Positions 1 to 8,782 of a DNA stretch of 43,567 nt are shown piece by piece. Each line of letters starts with the position of its first letter. The stretch's first letter is position 1. The stretch covers positions 1 through 43,567 of the forward strand of contig NZ_SMKO01000071.1 of the NCBI RefSeq assembly GCF_004348685.1. Direction: 5' to 3'. This stretch comes from Nonomuraea deserti. Its GTDB lineage: Bacteria > Actinomycetota > Actinomycetes > Streptosporangiales > Streptosporangiaceae. A model generated the notes under the pieces. That model did not search any database. It was not told where the DNA came from and was given only the letters and a program-made list of their open reading frames with translations. A program made the position numbers and the translations under genes.

Positions 1-899
1 GGGCGGGTGTACGTCGGGGAGAGGTGGCCGAGGCGGGCGCCGATCGTACGGGCCACCCGCTCGATGGTCTGGACGCCGGCGCCGTGGCCGGGCTGGTGGT
101 CGGTCTGGACCGCCAGCAGCAGGTCGCGGCCCGGGCCCTTGATGCGGCCGTAGCTGGTGACGGCCCACGTGTTGTGGATGAACGGGCGCGGGGTCCAGCC
201 GTTCTTCAGTGCCACCCGGTCTCCGGGGCGGGCCGCGGCGCTGACGCCCCACGCCTGCTCCTTGCGTACCCGTCCCATCAGCCCCAGCAGCAGCCGCCGG
301 TCGGAGGCGCGCAGCCCCTTGCCGCCGTTGACCAGCACGTCCAGCAGGCGTAGGCGGTCGGCGGGGCTGGTGGTGGTGCCGCCCCAGTAGATGCCCGGCC
401 CGGGTGCGGTCTCCCGCATCCCCATTCTCCGGTAGAAGGCGCTCATGGTGCCGCCCCCGCCGACCCGCGACCAGAGCGCGTCCGCCGCCTTGTTGTCACT
501 CTCCGTGATCATGCGTTCCGCCAGGTCGCGGTCCCCCGCGCTGAGGCCGCTCGCGTGGCGGCGCTGGAGCAGCGCGGCGAGGACGTCCACCTTGGCGCCG
601 CTGGCGGTGATGAGGTCGTGCCGGTGCTCCCCCTGGCCGAGGGTGACCCCGCTGACCAGGTCGCGCGCGCCGTACACGATGCGGCCAGGGCGGGTGCGCA
701 GGTAGCGGGAGAGGTCGTGTTCGAGGCGCAGGCGGGCCGCGCGCGCGGCTCCTTTGTCAGGAAATCTCATGACACATCGCGCCACCTTGACCGGCACCTT
801 GGCGGAGGCCCGCACGGCGACGGGCCCGGTCGGCGCCCGCTCGGCGCCGCACGCCGCCACGAGCGCCAGGCCCACCCAGGCCGCCCAGTTTGTACGCAT
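1..899 (-). CDS. Beta-lactamase-like serine hydrolase lipoprotein, 3' end cut by window edge
   Basis: Class A beta-lactamase / DD-peptidase fold protein. 299 codons are present and the stop lies beyond the left edge. The N-terminus has a short hydrophobic stretch ending in a lipobox (LVAAC, Cys17), so a secreted, lipid-anchored protein is likely. The active-site triad of motifs is visible: SGAK with Ser100 and Lys103, SDN at 134-136, and KNG at 232-234 in place of the usual KTG/KSG. I see no clear omega-loop E-x-x-x-N between SDN and KNG, so it may be a penicillin-recognising or esterase-like member and not an efficient beta-lactamase. The ATG at 899 has a GGGGG ribosome-binding stretch 8 nt upstream, inside a perfect hairpin (901-931). 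It lies 113 bp after the alpha/beta hydrolase and may have its own transcript. The family call is firm; the activity is not. Confidence 0.82.
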   Translation of the reverse strand, partial: MRTNWAAWVGLALVAACGAERAPTGPVAVRASAKVPVKVARCVMRFPDKGAARAARLRLEHDLSRYLRTRPGRIVYGARDLVSGVTLGQGEHRHDLITASGAKVDVLAALLQRRHASGLSAGDRDLAERMITESDNKAADALWSRVGGGGTMSAFYRRMGMRETAPGPGIYWGGTTTSPADRLRLLDVLVNGGKGLRASDRRLLLGLMGRVRKEQAWGVSAAARPGDRVALKNGWTPRPFIHNTWAVTSYGRIKGPGRDLLLAVQTDHQPGHGAGVQTIERVARTIGARLGHLSPTYTR

Positions 900-900
900 G

Positions 901-931
901 CGCAACCCCCGTCGAGTTTGCGGGGGTTGCG
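901..931 (-). promoter_or_regulatory. Perfect 11-bp inverted repeat overlapping the ribosome-binding site
   Basis: Arms CGCAACCCCCG (901-911) and CGGGGGTTGCG (921-931) are exactly complementary around a 9-nt loop. On the minus strand the second half holds the GGGGG that would serve as ribosome-binding site for the lipoprotein gene starting at 899. The hairpin could hide that site, or act as a T-tract-free terminator for the upstream alpha/beta hydrolase gene, or both. No U-run follows it. Confidence 0.55.
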
Positions 932-1012
932 GGGGTCATGCCCGGCTCGGCGCTCTGACCTTCACATACGGTACTTTCCTGGACAGACCTTCAGCACATC
1001 CTTGCCGAGCGG

Positions 1013-1885
1013 TCAGAGACGCGTCTCCAGGAAGGCGGCTGTCGCGTCCACGGCCCGGGTGACGTACGGCTCCCGGTCATAGAGGTCGGTGTGCTGCTTG
1101 GCGTCCACCCAGACGAGCTCCTTCGGCTCGTCGAGCCGCTTGTACACCTCCTCTGCGCCCTCCGGCGAGCAGAACCGGTCGACGATCCCGTGCACGATCA
1201 GCGCCGGTTTCGGGGACAGGAAGTCGGCCCCCATCATGTGGTCCGTCGTGATCAGCTCGCGCACGCTCGCCCTGGTCACCTCGTTCGCCCAGTGGGGCGA
1301 GGCACCGCGCTCGGAGCCGTAGTAGGCGTACGGCTCGTCGCCCGGCATCGCGGCCTCGGCCCCCTCGGCGACGGCGGGCATGTACGCGACGGCCCCGCCC
1401 CGGTCCTGCCGCTCCAGCACCTCCGTGAGCGAGCCCAGCACGGCCTGGTAGTCCATGCCCGTCCGCATGGCGTAGGGGTTGTGGTACGCCCCGGCGATGC
1501 CGACAAAAACCCGTACTCGGGGATCAAAAGCAGCAAATTTCAGGGCATATCCGGCGCCCAGGCAGATCCCCACCACCCCGATCCGCTCCCGGTCCACCTC
1601 CGGCCGCGCCCGCAGCATCGACACCGCCGCCCGCAGGTCGTACAGCTTGCCCTGCGGGTCCTCGTGCCGGCGCGGCTCCCCGCCCGACTCGCCCCAGTTG
1701 CGGTGGTCGAAGGAGAGCGTGACGTAGCCCCGCTCCGCCAGCCGGGCCGCGTACAGCCCGGTGACCTGGTCGCGCACCCCGGTGAACGGCCCCGTGAACA
1801 CCAGCCCGGGACGCGGCCCCGCGCCGTCCGGCACCCGCAGGTCACCGACCAGCGTGCGGCCGTCCACGACGAACTCTGCTCTCAT
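1013..1885 (-). CDS. Alpha/beta hydrolase with a cysteine nucleophile elbow
   Basis: 290 aa, alpha/beta hydrolase fold of the YcjY / dienelactone-hydrolase-like group. The nucleophile elbow is GICLGAG near residue 108, so the likely nucleophile is cysteine, as in dienelactone hydrolases. The acid is probably in the IVDRFCSP segment and the histidine in KQHTDLYD near the C-terminus. An HRNWGESGG oxyanion-region motif is also present. There is no signal peptide, so it is cytoplasmic. The ATG at 1885 lies 15 bp after the FAD oxidoreductase stop, making this the last gene of the polyamine operon. The substrate is unknown; an amide or ester formed in amine breakdown is a guess from context. Confidence 0.8.
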   Translation of the reverse strand: MRAEFVVDGRTLVGDLRVPDGAGPRPGLVFTGPFTGVRDQVTGLYAARLAERGYVTLSFDHRNWGESGGEPRRHEDPQGKLYDLRAAVSMLRARPEVDRERIGVVGICLGAGYALKFAAFDPRVRVFVGIAGAYHNPYAMRTGMDYQAVLGSLTEVLERQDRGGAVAYMPAVAEGAEAAMPGDEPYAYYGSERGASPHWANEVTRASVRELITTDHMMGADFLSPKPALIVHGIVDRFCSPEGAEEVYKRLDEPKELVWVDAKQHTDLYDREPYVTRAVDATAAFLETRL

Positions 1886-1900
1886 ACGCCCAAGTCTGCG

Positions 1901-3295
1901 CTATGAGTCGAACCCCAGCCCCATCCGGTCGAGCGCGCGCAGCCACAGGTTGCGCCTGCCCTGCTGCTGGTCGGCCCGCGCGATCGACCACCGGGTGAAC
2001 TGGATCACGCCCGACCGCACCGGCTCGGGCGGGAACGGGATCGGCTTCTCCTTCACCATCCGCAGCTCGGTGCGCTCGGTGCGCTCGCCCGACAGCAGGT
2101 CGAGCATGACGTTCGCGCCGAACCTGGTGGCGCCGACCCCCATGCCGGTGAAGCCGGCCGCGTAGGCCAGCCGGCCGCCGTGCGCCCGCCCGTAGAAGGC
2201 GCTGAACCGGCTGCAGGTGTCGATCACACCGCCCCACCGGTGGCTGAACCGCACGTTCGCGAGCTGCGGGAAGGTGGCGTAGAAGTGTTCGGCGAGCTTG
2301 ACGAACGTCGCGTCGCGCTGGTCGTACTCCTGCTTGACCAGGCCGCCGTTGTAGTAGACGGCGTCGTAGCCGCCCCACAGGATGCGGTTGTCGTCGGTCA
2401 GCCGGTAGTAGTGGAACTGGTTGCCCGAGTCGCCGACCCCCTGCCGGTTGCTCCAGCCCACCGCGGCCAGCTGGGCCGCTGTCAGCGGCTCGGTCGTCAG
2501 CACGTAGTCGTAGACCGGGACCACGAAGTGCCGCAGCCGCCGCAGCAGCGGCGGGAACACGCCGGTGCCCAGGGCCACGTGGCGCGCGGCGGCCGTGCCG
2601 TACGGCGTGCGCAGGGTGATCGTGGTGCCGTCGTCGTGCAGCGTGCGCACCGGGCTGCGCTCGTGGACGCGTACGCCGAGCCGCAGGCACGCGTCCCGCA
2701 ACCCCCACGCCAGCCGCGCGGGGTCGACCATCGCGCAGCCGCTGCGCTCCCACAGCCCGCCCAGGTAGGTCGGCGAGTCGAGCTCGGCCCGCACCTGATC
2801 CCGGTCGAGCGGCACGTAGTCGAGGCCCAGCTCCGAGATCAGTTCGAGGTGCTCGTTCAGCCCGTCGAGCTGCCACGGCTCGGTGGCCACGTGCAGCTCG
2901 CCGGTGCGCTCGAACGAGCAGTCGATGCGGTAGCGCCACAGCGTGCGCTCGATCTCGTCGAGGTTGGCCACGCCCATGCGCTCCAGCCGGTCGATCTCCT
3001 CCGGCCACCGTTCCAGCCCGTTGGCCAGGCCGTGGGTGAGCGTGGCCATGCAGAACCCGCCGTTGCGGCCTGTGGCCGCCCAGCCGATCCTGCGCCCTTC
3101 GAGCAGGACGACGTCCAGCGACGGGTCGCGTTCCTTGGCCAACAGGGCCGTCCACAGGCCGGAGAAGCCGCCGCCGACGACGACCAGGTCGGCGGCGGTG
3201 TGGCCGGCGAGCCGCGGGGCCGGCTCGGGCCGGGCCGGGCTGTCCAGCCAGTACGGTCCGCGCTCCGCGTCAGCCAGCGCCTTCAGCGGATCCAC
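1901..3295 (-). CDS. FAD-dependent amine oxidoreductase (DAO / PuuB-like)
   Basis: 464 aa, D-amino-acid-oxidase superfamily flavoprotein. The Rossmann FAD site is VVVGGGFSGLW near residues 38-48, and the RIGWAATGRNGGF segment near 88-100 is typical of gamma-glutamylputrescine oxidoreductase and related amine oxidases. The family oxidises a primary or secondary amine to an aldehyde with release of ammonia or amine. Here it sits 45 bp behind potC in an operon with an aminobutyraldehyde-type dehydrogenase, so it most likely makes the aldehyde that the dehydrogenase consumes. No glutamine-synthetase-like PuuA is present in the window, so whether the substrate is gamma-glutamylated cannot be told. 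The ATG at 3295 fits the full family length. Confidence 0.87.
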   Translation of the reverse strand: MDPLKALADAERGPYWLDSPARPEPAPRLAGHTAADLVVVGGGFSGLWTALLAKERDPSLDVVLLEGRRIGWAATGRNGGFCMATLTHGLANGLERWPEEIDRLERMGVANLDEIERTLWRYRIDCSFERTGELHVATEPWQLDGLNEHLELISELGLDYVPLDRDQVRAELDSPTYLGGLWERSGCAMVDPARLAWGLRDACLRLGVRVHERSPVRTLHDDGTTITLRTPYGTAAARHVALGTGVFPPLLRRLRHFVVPVYDYVLTTEPLTAAQLAAVGWSNRQGVGDSGNQFHYYRLTDDNRILWGGYDAVYYNGGLVKQEYDQRDATFVKLAEHFYATFPQLANVRFSHRWGGVIDTCSRFSAFYGRAHGGRLAYAAGFTGMGVGATRFGANVMLDLLSGERTERTELRMVKEKPIPFPPEPVRSGVIQFTRWSIARADQQQGRRNLWLRALDRMGLGFDS

Positions 3296-3340
3296 ACTCC
3301 CACATCCCTACGATTCAGCTGTGAGGTCGCAGCACGGCGG

Positions 3341-4135
3341 TCAGGCGCGCCGCCGGGCCACCACCGCGTTGGCGACGGCGATCAGCACCCCTACGCAGAA
3401 GATCAGCGTACCCATGACGTTGACCTGCGGCGGGATGCCGGTTTTCACCGCGCCGACGATCCACAGCGGGAAGGTGACGGTCGAGCCGTTGACGAAGCTG
3501 GTCACCACGTAGTCGTCGATCGACAGCGCGAACGACAACATCGCGCCCGCCATCACCGCGGGCATGATCGACGGCAGCGTCACCTGCCGGAACGTCCCCC
3601 AGGCCGTGGCGCCCAGGTCTCTGGCGGCCTCCTCCAGCGACGGGTCGAGCGTGACGATCCGCGCCCGCACGGTCACCACCACGAAGGACAGCGAGAACAG
3701 CACGTGGGAGACGATGATCGTGTTCGCGTCGCGCGGCACGTTGCCCGAGACGAACAACGACAGCAGCGACGCCCCCATGACCAGCTCGGGCGTGGAGATG
3801 GCGGCGAAGACCAGGAAGTTCGTGACGCCCTTGCCGCGGAAACGGTGGCGGCCGAGCGAGAGCCCGAGCATGGTGCCGAGCACGACCGTGATGACGGTGC
3901 TGACCAGGGCGATGACCAGGGAGTTGCGCAGCGCCACGGTCAGGTCGGAGATCTCGAACAGCTCGGCGTACCACCTGAGCGTGAAGCCCTGCCAGCTGGT
4001 GTTGGACTTGCTCTGCTTGTCGTTGAACCCGAACAGGATCATCACGGCGATCGGCGCCGACAACCACACGATGACCAGCCACGTGTAGGCGTGCAGCAGC
4101 CGGTCCCCGAGCCTGCCCCTCTCGCCGCTCGTCAT
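3341..4135 (-). CDS. potC: Polyamine ABC transporter permease PotC
   Basis: 264 aa inner-membrane permease of the spermidine/putrescine type. It starts with a short cytoplasmic tail followed by a membrane segment (YTWLVIVWLSAPIAVMILFGF) and has about six segments overall. The cytoplasmic coupling loop reads EEAARDLGATAWGTFRQVTLP, the EAA motif that docks onto the ATPase. The ATG at 4135 overlaps the potB stop as ATGA, which fixes the start; reading further upstream only gives a shadow frame over potB. It pairs with PotB as the heterodimeric channel. Confidence 0.93.
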   Translation of the reverse strand: MTSGERGRLGDRLLHAYTWLVIVWLSAPIAVMILFGFNDKQSKSNTSWQGFTLRWYAELFEISDLTVALRNSLVIALVSTVITVVLGTMLGLSLGRHRFRGKGVTNFLVFAAISTPELVMGASLLSLFVSGNVPRDANTIIVSHVLFSLSFVVVTVRARIVTLDPSLEEAARDLGATAWGTFRQVTLPSIMPAVMAGAMLSFALSIDDYVVTSFVNGSTVTFPLWIVGAVKTGIPPQVNVMGTLIFCVGVLIAVANAVVARRRA

Positions 4136-4989
4136 CGTGCCGCCGCCTCCAGCACGTTCTCCGTACCGAGCGCCCTGGCGTAGGCGAAGATCCCCACCAG
4201 CAGGACCGCCATCAGCGTGAACGACAGCGCGGAGGCGGTCGGGTAGTTCAGGTTCACCAGGTATTCGGTCTGGATGTTGTTGCCGATCATGGTGTTGCCC
4301 GTGCCGCCCAGGATCTGCGCGTTGATCGGGTCGGCCGTGGCCGGCACGAACGTCATGAGCACCCCGGCGAACACCCCGGGCAACGACAGCGGCAGCACCA
4401 CCCGGCGGAAGGCTCCCGCCCGCGTCGCGTACAGGTCCTGGGCCGCCTCCACCACCCGCGGGTCCACCCGCTCCAGCGCCACGTAGACGGGCAGGATCAT
4501 GAACGGCAGGAAGTTGTACGTCAGCCCGCCCACCACGGCGAGGGTGGTCGCGAGCACGTGGAAGCTCTCGGGGAGCAGCCCCCAGCCCTTCAGCGTGCCG
4601 AAGAGGATGCCGTTGTCGGCCAGCAGGAAGTTCCACGAGATCGTACGCAGCACGAACGACACGAAGAACGGCAACAACAGCAGGAACAGGTACATGGACT
4701 TGCGGTCGCCGCCCCTGAAGGCGATCCAGTAGGCCACCGGGTAGCCGATCAGCAGCATGGCCACGGTCGCGAGCCCGCCGTACAGCAGCGAGCGGAGCAG
4801 CTGGGTGCTGTACCTGCCGAGCGCCTCCCCGTAGTTGGAGAAGCTGAAGGTCATGGCGTAGCCGTCGTAGGCGTTGCCGGTCTGCAGTGACACCGACGCC
4901 ATCGCGACCATGGGCACGACGAGGAAGATCGCCAGCCACATCCAGCTCGGCAGCGCGAGGAGGTAGGGGGTGAGCCGCCGCATCGTCAC
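4132..4989 (-). CDS. potB: Polyamine ABC transporter permease PotB
   Basis: 285 aa, the usual PotB length. It begins with a membrane anchor (LALPSWMWLAIFLVVPMVA) and has about six membrane segments. The coupling loop EAAQDLYATRAGAFRRVVLPLSLPG is the EAA motif for contact with PotA. It lies 46 bp downstream of potD and is translationally coupled to potC by a 4-nt overlap. Family and operon position agree; whether the solute is putrescine, spermidine or another amine cannot be read from the permease. Confidence 0.93.
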   Translation of the reverse strand: MTMRRLTPYLLALPSWMWLAIFLVVPMVAMASVSLQTGNAYDGYAMTFSFSNYGEALGRYSTQLLRSLLYGGLATVAMLLIGYPVAYWIAFRGGDRKSMYLFLLLLPFFVSFVLRTISWNFLLADNGILFGTLKGWGLLPESFHVLATTLAVVGGLTYNFLPFMILPVYVALERVDPRVVEAAQDLYATRAGAFRRVVLPLSLPGVFAGVLMTFVPATADPINAQILGGTGNTMIGNNIQTEYLVNLNYPTASALSFTLMAVLLVGIFAYARALGTENVLEAAAR

Positions 4990-5035
4990 GGTCTCCCGGG
5001 TCCGGCGGCGCGCGGCAGGTGACGGGTCATCGCGC

Positions 5036-6250
5036 CTATGCCTGGGTGATCGACTGGAAGATCGGGTTGAACACCTGCTCCTGCTGGGTGGTCAGGGTGG
5101 TGTACGTGCGCAGCTTGGCGTAGTCGGCTTCGCTCGGGAACATGAGCGGGCTGTCGATCATGTCGTTGAGCGCCTTCTTGTCCTTGTCCCCGGCCGTCTT
5201 GGCCCGCTCCCTGAACAGGTCCTGGACGGCCGGGACGGGCGTGACGAACTGGATGAACTCATCCAGTTCGGCGGCCACGGCGGGCTGGTAGAGGTAGTCC
5301 ATCAGCATTAGCGCGTCGAGGGGGTTGGCCGCGCCCTTGGGGATGAGCATGTTGTCGGTCCAGATCGTGCCGCCCTCCTCGGGCACCACGAACGCGACGG
5401 GCTCGCCGGCGAGCTGGCGCTGGAAGACGTCGCCCGACCAGGCCATGGTCACCCAGACATCGCCCTTCGCCACGGCATCGATATACCCTTGATCATAATA
5501 TTTCCGCACGAGTCCGGCATCGCGCTGCGCCTTGAGCTTCTCCCCGGCCTTCTTCCAGTCCGCCTCCGTCGACGTCTCCGGGTCGACGCCCACCGCGAAC
5601 ATGCCGAAGTTGCCGATCTCCTGGGCGTCGTTCATCATGCCGACCCGCCCCTTGTACCGGGGATCGAACAACGCCTCGATGCTGGTGATCTCCTCTTCGA
5701 CATGGTCGGTGTTGTACGCGATCCCGGTCACGCCCGACGCGTACGGGATCGTGTACTTGTTGCCCGGGTCGTAGGAGCGCTCCTTGAACTTCTGGCCCGC
5801 GTTGGCCTGGAAGTTCGGCAGCCGCGTGTGGTCGAGCGGCACCGCGTAGCCGAGCTGGAGCATGTGCTGGAGCTGGACGCCGTTGGTCATGACGACGATG
5901 TCGTAGCCCAGCGACTGCCCGGCGCGCAGCACGGGGTCGGCCTTGCCGAAGAAGTCGGCGTTCTCCTGGATGACCTCCTTGTACTCGTACGCGATGCCGG
6001 TGTCCTTCTTGAACCGCTCGAGCGGGCCCTTGTCCTCCGGCATGTACTCCGGCCAGTTGGCGAAGACGACCTTGCCGTTCTTGGTCTGCTTCGCCCAGAA
6101 GTCCTGGACGGCGTCCGCCTTGGGCGGTGCGACCTTCTGCCCCTGCACGCCGCAGGCGGCGAGGGCGAGCCCGGCGGCCGAGTAGCCGGCGAGCCGGAAG
6201 ACGTCACGTCTGGTGCGGCCTGTCAGGGGTCCGCGCAGTGGGGGGTTCAT
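5036..6250 (-). CDS. potD: Polyamine-binding lipoprotein PotD, Tat-exported
   Basis: 404 aa extracytoplasmic solute-binding protein of the PotD/PotF group. The N-terminus carries a twin-arginine motif (TRRDVFRLAG, Arg14-Arg15) followed by a hydrophobic stretch and a lipobox LAAC with Cys33, so it is probably exported folded by Tat and anchored to the membrane. Family segments include VVFANWPEYMPED near 59-71 and YASGVTGIAYN in the middle. It delivers the amine to PotB/PotC. It is placed between potA (9 bp upstream) and potB (46 bp downstream). Confidence 0.92.
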   Translation of the reverse strand: MNPPLRGPLTGRTRRDVFRLAGYSAAGLALAACGVQGQKVAPPKADAVQDFWAKQTKNGKVVFANWPEYMPEDKGPLERFKKDTGIAYEYKEVIQENADFFGKADPVLRAGQSLGYDIVVMTNGVQLQHMLQLGYAVPLDHTRLPNFQANAGQKFKERSYDPGNKYTIPYASGVTGIAYNTDHVEEEITSIEALFDPRYKGRVGMMNDAQEIGNFGMFAVGVDPETSTEADWKKAGEKLKAQRDAGLVRKYYDQGYIDAVAKGDVWVTMAWSGDVFQRQLAGEPVAFVVPEEGGTIWTDNMLIPKGAANPLDALMLMDYLYQPAVAAELDEFIQFVTPVPAVQDLFRERAKTAGDKDKKALNDMIDSPLMFPSEADYAKLRTYTTLTTQQEQVFNPIFQSITQA

Positions 6251-6259
6251 GAGGCGCTG

Positions 6260-7327
6260 TCAACTTCCAATCACGTACGAGTGCTGCGCCTGCCACGACA
6301 GCCAGACGGAGTCTCCCCGCTCCGCCGTCGCCACCGAGTCATGCGCGTTCTGCTGGAAAACGGTGATGTCCGTCCCGTCCGCGAGGCTCACGGAATAGCT
6401 GGTGTAGGTGCCCAGGTAGACGACCTCGGCGACGGTCCCGCGCACACCGCTCACCTCCGGACCCGGGTCCTCCGCCCCGATGGTGATCTTCTCGGGGCGT
6501 ACGGTCACCGTCACCTCGCCCTCGCGCCCGGGCACCAGCACCCGGCCGCCGCCGACCTTCACCTCGCCGCCGGTCGCGGTGCCCGCGAGCAGGTTGGAGG
6601 TGCCGATGAAGCCCGCGACGAACGCGGTCGAGGGCCGCTCGTAGATCTCGCGCGGCCTGGCGAGCTGCTCGACCAGGCCGTCGTTCATGACCGCGATCCG
6701 GTCGCTCATGGTCAGCGCCTCGTTCTGGTCGTGCGTCACGTACACGAACGTGATGCCGACCTCGCGCTGGATGCGCTTGAGCTCGATCTGCATGGCCTGG
6801 CGCAGCTTGAGGTCGAGCGCGCCGAGCGGCTCGTCGAGCAGCAGCGCCCGCGGCCGGTTGACCAGGGCCCTGGCCAGCGCCACGCGCTGCTGCTGGCCAC
6901 CGGACATCTCGCGCGGCCGGCGTTTCTCCCTGCCGGCCAGGTCGACGATCTCCAGCATCTCGCCGACCCGCCGCCTGATCTCCTCCTGCGGCGTCCTGCG
7001 CTGTTTCAGGCCGAACGCCACGTTGTCCCAGACGCTCATGTGCGGGAAGAGCGCGTAGGACTGGAAGACCATGTTGACGTCGCGCTTGTTCGGCGGGACG
7101 TCCGTGACGTCCTTGCCGTGCAGCTTCACCAGGCCCTTCGTGGGCGCCTCGAACCCGGCGACCATCCTCATGGTCGTGGTCTTGCCGCAACCGGACGGGC
7201 CGAGGAGGGAGAAGAACTCCCCCTCGGCGATGTCCAGCGTCACGCCTTTGACCGCCTGGACGACCTCGCCATGCGAGAGGTACTCCTTGACGACGTCCTC
7301 TAGCTCGATTGCCGATAGCCCGGTCAT
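6260..7327 (-). CDS. potA: Polyamine ABC transporter ATPase PotA
   Basis: 355 aa. ABC ATPase domain with Walker A GPSGCGKT (43-50), Q-loop VFQSYALFPH, signature MSGGQ (141-145), Walker B ALLLDEPLGALD and the switch histidine in VTHDQNEAL. A TOBE domain follows from about residue 270 (VTVRPEKI). The length and TOBE domain are those of PotA/FbpC-type importers. It lies 21 bp behind the aldehyde dehydrogenase and 9 bp before potD, so energy supply, binding protein and channel come from one message. Confidence 0.93.
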   Translation of the reverse strand: MTGLSAIELEDVVKEYLSHGEVVQAVKGVTLDIAEGEFFSLLGPSGCGKTTTMRMVAGFEAPTKGLVKLHGKDVTDVPPNKRDVNMVFQSYALFPHMSVWDNVAFGLKQRRTPQEEIRRRVGEMLEIVDLAGREKRRPREMSGGQQQRVALARALVNRPRALLLDEPLGALDLKLRQAMQIELKRIQREVGITFVYVTHDQNEALTMSDRIAVMNDGLVEQLARPREIYERPSTAFVAGFIGTSNLLAGTATGGEVKVGGGRVLVPGREGEVTVTVRPEKITIGAEDPGPEVSGVRGTVAEVVYLGTYTSYSVSLADGTDITVFQQNAHDSVATAERGDSVWLSWQAQHSYVIGS

Positions 7328-7348
7328 GTCCAGGTTTCGCCCCTGCCG

Positions 7349-8782
7349 CTATTCGCCGATGTAGTGCATGACGTGCTTGACCCTGGTGTAGTCGTGCAGG
7401 CCGAACACCGACAGATCCTTGCCGTATCCGGAATGCTTGAAGCCGCCGTGCGGCATCTCCGAGATGAACGGGATGTGCGTGTTCACCCAGACCGTGCCGA
7501 AGTCCAGCCGGTTGGACATCCGCATGGCACGGCCGTGGTCGGACGTCCAGACCGAGCCGCTCAGGCCATATTTGACGTCGTTGGCCTTGGCCAGCGCGTC
7601 GGCCTCGTCGGTGAACGTCTGCACGGTGATCACGGGGCCGAAGACCTCATTCTGCACGATCTCGTCGTCCTGCCTGAGCCCGTCGACGACCGTGGGGGCG
7701 AAGAAGTAACCCTTGTCGCCGACACGCTTGCCGCCGGTGAGGATCGTGGCGTGCGCCGGGAGCCTGTCGATGAAGCCCTGCACCCTGGCCAGCTGGTTCT
7801 CGTTGTTGAGCGGCCCGTACAGCGCGTCCTCGGTGTCCAGGCCGCCGGTCACGGTGCCGGCGGCGGCCTCGCTCAGCGCGGCCACGAACTCGTCGTGCAC
7901 GCTCTCCTGCACCAGCACCCGGCAGGCGGCGGTGCAGTCCTGGCCGGCGTTGTAGAGGCCGGCCTCGGCGATGCCGGCGGCGGCCGTACGCAGGTCCTTC
8001 ACGTCCTCGAAGACCACGACCGGCGCCTTGCCGCCGAGCTCCAGATGGACCCGCTTGAGGTCGTCCGCGGCGCTCCTGGCCACCGACATGCCCGCGCCGA
8101 CCGAGCCGGTGATGGCCACCATCGAGGCGGTCGGATGGCTCACCACGAGGGCGCCCGTCTCGCGGTCGCCGGTGACGACGTTGAAGACGCCGGCGGGCAG
8201 CACCGAGCCGAGGATCTCGGCGAGCTTGAGCGTGGCGACCGGGGTGGTGTCGGACGGCTTGAGCACGACCGTGTTGCCGGCCGCGATCGCGGGGGCGATC
8301 TTCCAGACCGCCATCATGACCGGGTAGTTCCACGGCGTGACCTGGCCGACCACGCCGATCGGCTCGTGCCTGATGATGCTGGTGTGCTCGGCGAGGAACT
8401 CCCCCGCCGTGGGGCCCTCCAGCGTGCGGGCCGCGCCCGCGAAGAACCGGAAGTGGTCGGCGGCGACCGGGGTCTCGTCCTCTGCCATGCGGGCGCGCGG
8501 CTTGCCGGTGTCGCGGCACTCGGCCTCGTTGATCTCGTCGGCCCGCGCCTCGATCGCGTCGGCGACCTTCAGCAGCAGGTTGGCCCGGTCACCCGGGGTG
8601 GTCCTGCCCCATGACTCGAACGCGGCGGCCGCGGCGGCGAAGGCCGCGTCGACGTCCTCCGGCCCGGAGACCGGGGCCTGGACGTAGGCCTCGCCCGTGC
8701 ACGGGTCGATGATGTCGGAGAACCGGCCGCTCTTCGCGTCCACGAGCTCGCCGTTGACATAGTTCTGCAGACGGGTCGTCAT
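7349..8782 (-). CDS. NAD(P)-dependent aldehyde dehydrogenase, gamma-aminobutyraldehyde type
   Basis: 477 aa ALDH superfamily enzyme. The catalytic residues are in place: Cys283 (GQDCTAACR), the general-base Glu248 (HLELGGKAP) and Asn152 (PWNYP); the glycine turn ITGSVGAG is near 224-231. The sequence style (RHEPIGVVGQVTPWNYP, VNTHIPFISEMPHGGFKHSGYGKD) is that of gamma-aminobutyraldehyde / PuuC-like dehydrogenases, which convert the aminoaldehyde from putrescine breakdown to GABA. It is the first full-size gene of the pot operon. Its ATG overlaps the stop of a 23-codon leader ORF as ATGA, with AAGGAGG just upstream inside the leader. The protein begins MTTRL, exactly as does IolD at 22892. Confidence 0.9.
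   Translation of the reverse strand: MTTRLQNYVNGELVDAKSGRFSDIIDPCTGEAYVQAPVSGPEDVDAAFAAAAAAFESWGRTTPGDRANLLLKVADAIEARADEINEAECRDTGKPRARMAEDETPVAADHFRFFAGAARTLEGPTAGEFLAEHTSIIRHEPIGVVGQVTPWNYPVMMAVWKIAPAIAAGNTVVLKPSDTTPVATLKLAEILGSVLPAGVFNVVTGDRETGALVVSHPTASMVAITGSVGAGMSVARSAADDLKRVHLELGGKAPVVVFEDVKDLRTAAAGIAEAGLYNAGQDCTAACRVLVQESVHDEFVAALSEAAAGTVTGGLDTEDALYGPLNNENQLARVQGFIDRLPAHATILTGGKRVGDKGYFFAPTVVDGLRQDDEIVQNEVFGPVITVQTFTDEADALAKANDVKYGLSGSVWTSDHGRAMRMSNRLDFGTVWVNTHIPFISEMPHGGFKHSGYGKDLSVFGLHDYTRVKHVMHYIGE

Noticed and set aside
2180..4183. A 667-codon plus-strand frame over the FAD oxidoreductase and potC
   Set aside because: Antisense shadow with low-complexity product.
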